A stretch of DNA of 64,000 bases from Actinernus sp. WN-2022 (lineage: Eukaryota; Cnidaria; Anthozoa; Actiniaria; Actinernidae): assembly GCA_030867875.1 (NCBI GenBank), contig JAOWCC010001501.1, forward strand, positions 30,338,792 through 30,402,791, in the 5' to 3' direction. Within the stretch, counting starts at the first letter, position 1; every line of letters starts with the position of its first letter. Both the position numbers and the translations under genes were made by a program. Below are positions 1 to 11,500 of this stretch, piece by piece. Below the pieces are notes generated by a model. The model saw only the letters and a program-made list of their open reading frames with translations. It did no database searches and was not told the DNA's origin.

Positions 1-284
1 GAGTTTCAATCGACTAGTGCATAAAAGGGCCTCTGCCACCCCTCGATCCCACCTCATTTTTGCAAGATTTGCAGTGAGATCAGTGTTACCTCAAATTCTA
101 AAGCAATGTCTAGCATTTGGCATGTATAGTGTTGTATGCAGAGCTTTTGGAAAAGCACATAGGTATTTCCTGTCAATGACACTGCCCTTAATAATAATAA
201 CTACTATACCTAGTAGGTTGTAAATACTGCCGCTCAGTTAAGGATGCATTAGAATTAGAAGAAAACCTAATAATATTAATAATA

Positions 285-378
285 ATAATGGCCATATATT
301 TAAATATAAAATATAGCGCCATATCACCAGTCTCATGGCGCTTTACATATTACTGACATATCCCGTCAGTGATTTTTT
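285..378 (-). repeat. Retroposon 3'-tail fragment
   Basis: Contains AATAATAATAATGGCCATAT, a TATAGCGCCATATCACCAG word and TGACATATCCCGTCAGTGA. The reverse complement recurs at 11655-11815 next to an ATT microsatellite, the arrangement expected of a SINE or LINE 3' end. Confidence 0.5.
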
Positions 379-1005
379 TCGGATTGCTAACGGCGGTAAT
401 ACTGAGCTGCCACGCAGTTTACAATGTTGAGTGTGTGGTTAGTACAATGGCTACAAAAAACTTACAGTAGCTCTTTGGCAGGAGCAATATATTACTGGGT
501 GATAAAAAAGTTACTGAGATGAATATATTTTGTAGTTTTTGGTCTATCGTGCATGGTGTTTTCTCAAAAGTTGTCCTGATTTATTTTCATTTTCTTCCGA
601 CATATCAATGATTTCCCGGTAAATTCCCTGAGCCCACCAATTCCCGTCCCAGTACAAAAAACCGCTGTTATTCTCCCCGGTAAAGTTTTAAACGCTGGAA
701 ATCTACTGAAGTTGAGAATGTAAGTGTAAATGCTATTAAATTGGTGTTTTGAACCGGCTGCTTGACTTTATCGAAGGCCAATATGCAATAGAAGAAAATT
801 ATTTGCTGCTCAGTGACAATCTTGATAACAGGAGAGATCCTGCTCTTTGGAAACTGATCAGCCATTATCTCCATCCCAAACTATCAACCTATCTATGCTC
901 ACAGCGTACCACAACTAAGCACTCGCGAATGTGCGTAAATCGCTATCTCCCAAGGCCCGCATGGCACAAAATACATCTTGCCTGGGCTACCCGGATGCTG
1001 CCAGG

Positions 1006-1420
1006 CTGCCCTACAAAGACAGGATCCAAAGACTGAACCTTCTGCCAGTCTCGTACTGGCATGAAATTAAAGATCTAGTTTTTTAATAGACTATTTCAGT
1101 ATTGATATTTCACAATTCATCATTCCTAAAGTTACAGTGAAATCTACTAGACATGGTTGTTCGCTTGACTTCATGCCTAAAAAATGCAGGACTTCTCTTT
1201 TTCAGCAAAGTTTTTTTAATCGTACTGTTAAGCTACCTTCTTGAACCAGATCCTTACATACTGTCATATCTTACAAATCAGCCTTAATTAAGCATTGTAA
1301 ACTTGCTCGTTTCGACGTTTTATCAAGACAATGTCTTTACCTGGAAAGCAGTCTGCCCAAGCGCTCATCAACTGTTAGGAACCTAGTTAAATCTAAGCAA
1401 TGTTGCTTCTGATAAGTCAA
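1006..1420 (+). pseudogene. LINE reverse-transcriptase C-terminal relic
   Basis: One frame reads PYKDRIQRLNLLPVSYWHE then IKDLVF, the usual C-terminal signature of CR1/L2/Rex-type LINE polymerases, before stops break it. Beyond about 1090 only decayed pieces remain. Positions 1-1000 and 2015-2770 show nothing else that I can name. Confidence 0.55.
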
Positions 1421-1809
1421 TTCATAGTTTATTATTATAATGTTTAAGCACTCTATTAACTATGGTTCAAGGTATGCGTCGTATCATCTTGAACAGAGCA
1501 CTTTTATCTTTCTAGGGAGAGTGGGGAGGGATTAAGTTCTGTTTCTTCTCATGCTGAATACGAATTCTTATCCTTTAATTTATTATCATTCTTAAAATTC
1601 TTAATTTAGATCTTAGCCGTTAGATATATTTCTCTTTGTTGCCTCATTTCAGATCATGTGACAGTTGCCAGCTTTGGTTTCAAATTCTATAAATCCATGC
1701 ATTTCCTCTTGGGATACAGAAAAACAAACCTGTCGACATTAAAGGGTAAAATGGAAACTAATTCCTGTAAAAAATAGTGTTAGTCTGCATCGGCTGAGAA
1801 CACAGACTG

Positions 1810-2014
1810 CTATAATCAACTAAAAGTCGATTAAGTTATGCTAACCGCCGTGAGAGACTCGTGAGAAGCGAGTACATTGTAGCAGAAACAGATGACGTTC
1901 GAGCGTTACGGCCCTTCTCAGAGTAAAAGAAGGGCTAACACCCAAAACGTCAGCTGCTACTCGCTTCACGCAGCGGTTAGCATACCTTATCGACATTTTA
2001 TTGGTTATACTAGT
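1810..2014. repeat. Foldback repeat, possible Penelope-type ribozyme relic, copy 1
   Basis: ATGCTAACCGCCGTG at the left pairs with GCAGCGGTTAGCATA at the right. An internal AAGAAGGGCTAACACCCAAAA followed by CGTCAGCTGCTAC resembles the CTGANGA...GAAAC core of hammerhead ribozymes in Penelope-like elements, here degraded. A cleaner hairpin is at 53101-53195. Confidence 0.4.
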
Positions 2015-2774
2015 GAATAACAGGTTGTCACAAGCTGAATCGGTCTATATGAGATGAAAACAATATTAGAGTGATCATCTAATATATAGTTGAACAAAAT
2101 TAATACCGATTGTGTTTTCGCATCGTGTAAGGGTTAGACAATGAACAAGAGTGATTTATGGGATTTAGAGTCCCAAAAGTTGAACCATTCGTTAAGCTGA
2201 GCGAGCGAGCAAGCGTGCAACGAGTTGTAGTAAAAAAATAGAAGACTGAAGCCATCCCAGAGCCACTTCTGGATTTAGGTTGTACCCTTAACTCGGAAAG
2301 AGTTTTGAAGAAATACATGTACAAGCATGCAGTACAAGTGTTTGATGGTATTATTTGAGGATATGCGTTAATTAAAAGGTTAGCAACGGCTTAAGAGGTG
2401 TGCAAAGAAAACACACAGATAGGGTATCTAACTAAAAAGAAGAAAAAGTGCATCTCAAATATTTTATACACAACTAGACACCAATTATTAAGAGAACGTA
2501 TTCAGTTCCAGTAACTTTCTAATTTTTGACAAGACGAGAGTAATTAATACCGATTATTAAAGTTTATTGATGAAGACAAGTTTTTAGTACTCGTTTGACA
2601 AGTTAATAGATCTCAGTACAATAGTCTGGTGCATGCTCTATACTGGGTATGTGCTAGTTTTCTGGGACAAGATAGAGGCTTCTGTTTGGGAAACTAAAAG
2701 CAGTCACTTAAAAAGCTGAACTAAAATACATTAGTGATCAGCATACAGAAAAAAATCTTTAACAAATCCGCTTA

Positions 2775-5063
2775 TTAGTGTGCTACAGTTTGGATAATGT
2801 TCTCCAAGGCGAGTCTTGCATCAGACTGAGGGAAATCTCTCACAGCTACAATTGCTGCTTCACTGTACTCTACTATCATCCCTTCAATAGTTTTAATAAC
2901 ATCATTATCCATAACATATTGTGATAATGTTTTGTGGAGCTGCTTATAATCCTCTGTATCAGTTTCAGTGCAGCATAACAGTTTCTCCACAAGTTTCTTA
3001 ACATTTTTCTTATCAAGAGATAATATTGTAGCTACACTGTTGATGCTGAAGGGTGTTTGCAAGTCCTTTAGGTCTTTCAGTTCGTCATTCAGGTGATGGG
3101 CATATGCAATGTTCCTGCCAAATTCAAAGGCTTTATCTTGAAGCTGAAGATCAAGTAAAACAAGGATTAGGGAGACATGCTGAGATTCATGAGTTTGCTA
3201 CTGCCCACTTCATTTTTTTAACTTTAATTTATTGAATGGTTATTTATTTATTTATTTCAAGATTCACCCAAAGGGCAGGTGTTGTATAATAGGACACAAG
3301 GTCCCCTACTAGATACAGAACACCGCAACCCCCACCTCTATAAGAACATTGTTACTCTAGCCCCACCCTTACGCTACCCAGTTAAAAACATATGGTTGTA
3401 AAGGAAATCAAATAAAATCCCCCTTGTAATTAATTGGCTCTCCAGTTTCTCAAACAACAAACCAATTAACAGTAACATTAACAGTAACAAATGTACATGA
3501 CTTTGTACAGATACACACCTCAACAGAATGAGACAACAGCTTTAGAACTGCTTGACAGCTACTGGCCAGTAGACTTCCCTTTCTCCTGAATACCAACTCC
3601 TCCCAGTATTGTAGAGTAAGGTTCTTCACATCATGGTGACTATTCATAACCTCTCCCTCCATTAAATGGCCAATCACCTTAGAGATCATACCAACAACCT
3701 CTGTATTGTGTAACTGAGCCAATCCTGTGCATGCATTAGCCAGCAGAAAATCACCTGTCAACACAGACATCTTGTTACCAAACTCCATGTCCTTGAACTC
3801 ATGAGGAGAGACAGGAGCTAAGTCCACCACTCCATTATGAATGAGGCAAGCTGTTAAAAATGATGGCAACAACAGAGTTAAATTAAGTACAAATTATGTC
3901 TCTATCAATTCCAAGCCCGCCCATGCAGCCCCTCCCCCACCCCACCCCCCCCCCCCCCCCCCCGCCCATTGCAAATGTCCCACCGTGGGGCTAGCTAAGT
4001 TATGCAAATGCCCCACCCCAGGGCAAGTATAGCAAACGCACCAAATTTATTCGCCGTTTCAAAGCCACATTTCACCGCTTTTCTTTATTAAAGTAATGCA
4101 GTACTCACCTTCAAACACTTTCGCAAGTGCCCCAAATCCCACATTCACTAGCCAGTTCCCAATAAACTGCACACTTCACCCCGAAACTGGGAAATTTCTA
4201 ACGTCATGTTCACAGATGACTTTTCCACCGCCATGTTGATCGATGAAGCAAGCACGTGTTGATCAGTTGAGCAAAACAAAATCAAACACAGGGGAGGGGT
4301 GGGATATGTTTTTGACAAATGCCCCGGGCGCCCGGGCCATGTGCAAAACAAATGCCCCACCCCAGGGACAGATAGGTTGTCAAATGCCTAATCTTGTCCC
4401 GGGGGGGGGGGGGGGGGGGGGGGGGATGGGCGGGCTTGGAATTGATAGAGACATTAAAGATAAGTGTAAGTCTTATACGATGTTTAACATTCGTAGGATG
4501 GGCATTGCTGGTATGTACATGTACATTGCATTAAAAAAGGAATATCATAATACATGTACACTACCTGTATGTATCATTTCTGTTATTTCGGCTAACTGTC
4601 TCTGACCTGGGTAAATCCCAGACACAGCATCTTGGTCCACGTTTACACCATCACTGGGTAAGCACGGTGCAGCAGCCTTAGCAACCAACAACACTAACAA
4701 ACCCCTGGTCTGCATGCTGTACTGCCCATCATACACAAATCCTCGAGCTGTCTTTACCAGCGGATGCCTACTGCCTACCAGTCTCTTCATGTGCATTGCT
4801 ACATTGGACAGCTCGTCACTTAGAATGCACCTCAAACTAAGAAAAGAAGTCGGGTAGCCAACCAGCTTCTCTGCATCGGACAGGGCTCGGTTGAGGTCAT
4901 CTTGCTTGGATAGAGACCATAGCATCCTATGGCGTAAATATGCAGACTTTACTGGTGCAAGAAAATCTTGTTTTCTACAATTGTTCACGACTCGTCTTAC
5001 TCTCACTCGCAGTGCACAACGGCAACGCACACTTAGACTTAGAGTTGGACTTGGAGAACTCAT
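2775..5063 (-). CDS. PDSS2: Decaprenyl-diphosphate synthase subunit 2 (PDSS2), 3 exons
   Basis: Partner subunit of the mitochondrial trans-polyprenyl diphosphate synthase that makes the isoprenoid tail of ubiquinone. Exons on the minus strand: 5063-4565, 3850-3519, 3143-2775. All introns are GT-AG, with phases 1 and 0, and the joined frame is 399 residues, the length I recall for the human protein. Family blocks visible are [19 protein letters not shown] in exon 1, GDFLLANAC in exon 2 and the C-terminal [11 protein letters not shown] in exon 3. No DDxxD metal-binding motif is seen, as expected for the non-catalytic subunit, which works with PDSS1. The N-terminus is Arg-rich with few acidic residues, consistent with mitochondrial import. 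The start is the ATG at 5063; an in-frame GTG lies one codon upstream. Divergent from MRPS9. Intron 1 contains a G/C-run repeat (3897-4454). Confidence 0.9.
3897..4454. repeat. G/C-run inverted-repeat element in PDSS2 intron 1
   Basis: Ends are ATGTCTCTATCAATTCCAAG and its inverted copy. Inside lie long C and G homopolymers and several CAAATGCCCC words. A related piece occupies 38700-39490. No coding content. Confidence 0.7.
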
Positions 5064-5518
5064 CACTCAAAATGCCAGACACTTCACAGTTCCATTACAC
5101 TCGGCTACTCGAACGACTGGCGTTAACAAGAATTAACAGGGTCATTTGAGAATTCCAGCTAATGTCTAGTGCATTATTAGCAAAAGAAAGGTTAAAAAAC
5201 TTTATCGCAATCGATCCGCCATGTTTCTTCATGACATATACTGAGCCTGCGATCTACATGGTCAGTGATTCGCAATTGGAATACCACAGGGATACCGCCG
5301 AGCTAAAAAGGAGGACCGTATTTAGAGTGAAGAGAAGACATCTCCCAAGTAAGTTGATGCTTTTCAGGTGAAATTACTATTTTATTATTTTCGTCATTTG
5401 TTTCTCTGTTATTGATTGCACCTCTATCTGTTCCTTTCCAATTTTATCCAATCTGTCTATCATTTATGGGTTGCCTGTGTACTTTCATGGTTATACCCGC
5501 TGACTTCGTAGTACAAAC
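5064..5518. promoter_or_regulatory. Shared intergenic region, candidate bidirectional promoter of PDSS2 and MRPS9
   Basis: Only 455 bases separate the divergent start codons of two nuclear genes for mitochondrial proteins. I see no clear TATA box or repeat insertion. Use as a bidirectional promoter is inferred from the layout; transcription starts cannot be placed from sequence alone. Confidence 0.5.
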
Positions 5519-8500
5519 ATGGCGGCCACCAGAGTGCGATTTGGACTCTCGGTATGTCGTCGTCTTTCAACCGGTTTACGCTGTAATGCAAACACTAGAA
5601 GACTGATATTGGACTCTTCTAAACTCGTCAAGCAATGCAGTGTGAATTTTGCTCAAGATATTGTGAGTTTATATGGTGTATTTTCTTAAAGAATGAAAGA
5701 AACCGCGCGCTCTTGCACGTCTGCATGTCGTGCATCTTATTTCGTGCATAATAACCAACTTGACTTCTACTCTTTCCTCTTTCCAGCAGGCCTCTTGTTC
5801 TACCAAACGATTCCTTTCAGGACAGTACAGTACAACGAGTGCTTTGTGTGCTGCAGGAGTAAACACGGTAATGCACCAGTCATTTCATTTCAGTCATTGA
5901 GGAAATGACTGGGACCGAGTGTTAAATCACAGGCTTCCCAGACCCGACGTATATTTCCCGCTTATTAGTCTATTGGGTTACCTGTGGTTTATCGATTAGT
6001 TTCATAACGATCTCAGAAGAGTTTATATAATTGCTTGGTGTGAATTCTTTTTTCCGATTCCTACGAAACAAATCTTCAATAATAAAAGATTGATACTTAA
6101 AGGGATACCCGAGTGAAAAACACATTGGGGCTCAAAAGAATCTTCAACATGTTCTTTGTTCAGAAAATGTATTAAAATTTGATCAAAGGTTTTTAGTATT
6201 AAGAACGAGCACCTCAAAGTTGGCCCCACGAAGACATGGGCGGCGCCATCTTTGTTTGCATTTACGGAAGTGACGTCACTTCGTCCCACCAGCGTTCTCA
6301 CTCTCTCACTTATTAGGTGTTTTTAGGATGATAAACGCCTTAACTGTACCTCACATACATTGTAGTTCTTATACTTATTCAGAAGTCACTCGAGTCTTTT
6401 AAGCCATGTTGTTTTGCTGTTTTTAAATGGCAGTTACAAGACCTTGTTGTTCGTCTGATAATTTCTTCCTCCTCCCAGTCTTCTGAACTTTTCTCATAAT
6501 GTCGTCTTCATCATAATTCCGGTTTCTGTAAGAATTCCTCTGCAATCTCGATGAAAATATATCCACATTAATTCCGAGCGTGTGAAAATCATACAAAGAC
6601 AAGTAGCCGCGATACGCTGGTGGGACGAAGTGACGTCACTTCCGTAAATGCAAACAAAGATGGCGGCGCCCATGTCTTCGCGGGGCCAACTTTGAGGTGC
6701 TCGTTCTTAATACTAAAAACGTTTGATCAAATTTTAATACATTTTCTGAACAAAGAACATGTTGAAGATTCTTTTGAGCCCCAATGTGTTTTTCACTCGG
6801 GTATCCCTTTAATGAAGTTGTGTGAGTGTTTTTTTTTGCGATTTGGGGCCTTCTAAAGCAGTTTATTAGGATTCAAAATTTTGACCGTTGGCAGAGGCTC
6901 TAAAAAAATATACAAGGTAGGCAACTCCACCTCGCCAAAGCACAGACTTACCTCAAAGATCACCCAAAAATCGGCACTTTTCTTCCTCGCTCGCTATTCA
7001 GCTTTCGGCACAGGAGGGAATAGTTATCAAGCAACATCTGACCAGAGATTTAAGAAAATCCATCAAATTTATCATTGCCAAACGGCCTCCTCGAGACCCC
7101 AAAAGCGCGACCTTCCAATGATCTGTAAGAACCAGAATGACCAAAGCGGTCCAAAATTTTCGCGACCCTACCCAAAACTATGCAAATCGCCTTTCTTCAT
7201 GGGGGAACCCCCAAGCGTGAAATTATACTTCCGCTTGAGGAACGGAAACAAATATATCGCCGATCAGAGAGACCATTACTGGGCTTTTAACTAAACTGGC
7301 GGTTACAGACTAATTTTGAATTTGGAACTCGCGAAAATTTCTCACGTGGAACTGTCATAACACTCGGTGAAGACCCTAGCCCACTGTCTTGGTCCTCTGA
7401 TTGGCGAGTTCCAAATTCAAAATTAGTCTGTAACTGCCAGTTTCGTATAATTTCACGCTTGGGGTCCTCCCATGAAGAAAGGCGATTTGCATCGTTTTGG
7501 GTAGGGTCGGGAAAATTTTGGACCGCTTTGGTCATTCTGGTTCTTCCAGATCATTGGAAGGTCGCGCTTTTTGGGTCTCGAGGAGGCCGTTTGGCGATGA
7601 TAAATTTGATGGATTTTCTTAAATCTCTGGTCAGAAGTGACGTCACTTCTGTAAATGCAAACATTTAAGATGGCGGCGCCCATGTCTTCGTGGGGCCAAC
7701 TTTGAGGTGCTCGTTCTTAATACTAAAAACCTTTGATCAAATTTTAATACATTTTCTGAACAAAGAACATGTTGAAGATTCTTTTGAGCCCCAATGTGTT
7801 TTTCACTCGGGTATCCCTTTAAGTATCAATCTTTTATTATTGAAGATTTGTTTCGTAGGAATCAGAAAAAAGAATTCACACGGAGCAATTATATAAACTC
7901 TTCTGAGATCGTTATGAAACTAATCGATAAACCACAGATAACCCAATAGACTAATAAGCGGGAAATATACGTCGAGTCTGGGAAGCCTGTGGTTAAATCT
8001 GATTAAGAATGAATGTAAGACTGTAAAACAGTCCCTTTGATTCCCTGCTAGCAGAGATTCCTTTGGCTAAATTACAGAATACATGCAGGGCCATTCCTCG
8101 ATATGCCCTGAAGAGCCACTGGCTCATGCAGCAGTGACTTACGAGCCACCAAGCTACTGAATATATACACATCACTTCGACAATAGACTTGTTGTATACT
8201 TCATTGTGACTTCCGAGCCACTAAAATATAGACCCCAAGACACATTGAATATTCATATGGAGATTCCTCATTCTTTAACCCTTTCACTCCCAAGAGTTGC
8301 AGTCTAGAACATTAGAAAGAGCCAAAAATCAGTTCAAAGCCCTTGGGGCTGAAAGGGTCAAAGAGACGGAGACTAGCCGGCAGTGACTGCCAAGCCACCG
8401 AGCCACCGGTGGATGGATTAAGATCATCGACTATCGAGCCACCGAGCCAATGAGAAAAATATATGGAACTTCAAAAATGGCCCTGCATTCCGTAATTGTT

Positions 8501-11500
8501 CCGTTCCTTTTCTTCCATTTCTTTTGTAATCACAAACTGGCTGGAGAAAACATTGTTTATTGCACATGCGTTAGCATTACTAAGCAACACAAAAACACTT
8601 TTGCCACACTTGGACTGCTTGACCAATGAGAAGAAAGTGATCACAGTGTGGTTTGCATACTAATATCATTACTGTAATGATTGATGTTGGCAAAAAATTA
8701 CATTACTTCAATCTGCAAATCTTTTACACAGTCATGCATACTGTATATTTTTATAATTTATTCATCCATAGTTGAATGTTGTGACTGGGGGCAGAGGTTT
8801 CTTTTTCCCTACAGTTTCTGAAGTGAAAGAAAGGGAGGAAAAGGAACCTCCCAACAGGGAATCCCTTTCATATTGTGAAAAGCAGTCAAGAAACAGGGTT
8901 ATGAGTATGTCAATGATAACAGCATGAGGCTGTGCTGAGTGAAAGGAGAGAGGTTGGGAGAAATGCAAAAGAAAGGGACTGTGAGAGGAAAAATAATACC
9001 GGTAATAATAAAATAATGGGATTAAGCAGTGGCATATCCACAAGGTGGTTCTTCATCGAATGATGGGCCTCCGTTTTAATTAATGTCCTTAAGGTCAAAC
9101 CATTTGTTGCCCGAGAACGACATTGTTTCACAAAGGCAGCACCTTGTACTCGGTTATTTTAAGACCCTGAGTGTTGGTCCACGGGTTGAGGAGAGATTCA
9201 AAAGAAAGGGACTATGGACCTTTCTTTTGCAAATTCATTCTGAATTATCTGCTGCTGGATAAACAAAAAATTCCCATTGGCTAAAATTTTGAGAGGATGT
9301 GTCAATTAATATTTTGCTTAGTTATTAAATCACTGTAATTAGACCACACATTCTAGAAGCATTCAGTGAATGAAAAGTTAGAAGGAACAGACCTAAAACC
9401 AGAACAGAAAAGACACTGTTTCATCGACTTTATGGGAAACATGTTTTCATAGTGTTTCTGAGGATTCTGCTTCGCTCATTCAATCTTGGTCAAATTTGAC
9501 ACCACTCCAATGGACTCTTACTAGCACACCGACTTCCAAGAGGGCAACTAATTTTAATCATGAGCTTCCACTATCATTGAGGAATACAATGTACAGTAGA
9601 TACATGTACATGTAAGTCCAATGAATGTTTCCTATCCACCATAACAAGGTTTGTTAATTACATTCATGCTTTATATATAGTGAACTAAAAACAACAGCTG
9701 CATTTTGTACCCTGGTCGCACACAAGAGCAGTCTGGATTCTTTATTCAAGGCTCAAACAAAGATCTTCCCTAATAATAATGTGCACAAATTTTTGCAAAT
9801 CCTTTTGCATTTTTGGTTTGAAGGATATACATTTATATAGAAGATATTACATTAGTGATTAGGAAGAACAAATTAGCAATGGGACGATGGCCCCATGTAC
9901 ATGTACACCCAGAATAATGGATCATTTTGCGTAGAAATGGGCCATTTTCAAATCACAATGGGCCATCAGTACCCTAGCTGGTGAAAAACCTTGCAAGATC
10001 CTCGAAGATCTTGAAGGATCCTCAAAGACCTGCTAAAGATCCTTGTAGATGAGGATCCTTCAAAGATCCTTCAAGGAACTTTCAAAATTCCTGCAAAGAT
10101 CCTAAACTGCTAAGATTTTATCAGGATACTGCAAGGATCTTTCAAAGATCATTAATTGAAAGATCTTCAAGGCTGGTCTTGGCAATATCATCAAAGATCT
10201 TTGTCAAGATCTTTGAAGATCCATGCAGATATCCTTGAGGTTTTCTTTGACAAGTTATTTAAAGATCCTTACAAAGATCACTAGGTTTAAATCCTATTCC
10301 TATTCCATGTGTAATTCTGAGGCTGTTCTCTCCAAGGGGCGTTGTAGAACAAATGTTTTCAAGTATTCATTTTTTAACCACATTTGATCTACAGAACGGC
10401 TTGCCAGTGGCTATTAGAACTACATGTATTGGACATTTTAACTCCTTTAAAGGCAATGTAAATAAGTTCTATTCTAACAAATTCAGTAGTAACTCACAAG
10501 GAAGCATTTTCATAGTACATGTATTAATAAGTTCTTATGTACATGACTTGTATATAGTTATCATAGTTTTATTCATATTGTAGTATACGCTCTGAGGGTG
10601 GTTTTCTGAAAATGGGAGTATTGTTCTTGGTGATGCTCTTGTTTCTGGAGAACCATGTTTAGAGTGTCTGTACATTTTCATGTTCTGTATAAACCTTCCT
10701 AATTTTTTACGCATATATCTTTTGTAAATATTGTGTAATTGAATTGAGTAAATCAATCAATCAATAAATATTTATAAACACATTAGATCTTCATACTACA
10801 AGTGTACACTGTATGCTACATACCATAATTAAGTTAAAGCATGTTACATGTTAGATCATGCTTGTATGAGTACTACTGTATTCATAGTGTATATATAATT
10901 GTGCAGATGCTCAAATAATATAATAGCATGGGTGCTGTGGGCCTGGACCGGCATCACCGCAAAGTGTTGATGTTGTGTCTTCAGGGACTTGAGGGAATAA
11001 TTGGAAGAGTACTTTCTCTCTTACATAATTTCAGTAAATGTACATGTATGTAACATCTTTTTTAGCAAGTGGTAGTTAACATGCTGCATACTCCTTTCAG
11101 TCACAAGTAACAGAAAGTCCTGAAAGCCGACCATCATCTGCTGGTGGAGGGGCCTTTACTGTTGAAACAGAAGATGATGATGGTATAATAATTTTATTTA
11201 TTGAAGTGCACCTGCATGCATAATTATAAATTTTATAAAAATATGTGCTGTTTAAGCTTTGGACAAACTATCCAACAATGTTGGATTGCATGACCCAACT
11301 TTTCTCGATCCAGCATCCCATGTTGGACCAAAAGTTTTTGCTCAATCAAAATGTTGGATGGTGCTTGCTTTTGTTCAATCAAAATAATGTTTGACAGCAC
11401 TTGGCCACTACCCCATCATTTTTATCCTACAAATTTTAAAGCTGGATTGTGCAATTGAACAATAATTGTTCACTAGTTTGACCAGGGATTTAGAGTTTGT

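Noticed and set aside
749..1036. Possible small coding gene
   Set aside because: No recognisable domain beyond the overlapping LINE relic, and no splice-site support.
6023..7896. Similar open frames on both strands around GRSDVTSVNANKDG
   Set aside because: They are translations of the inverted arms of the foldback element, not a protein family.
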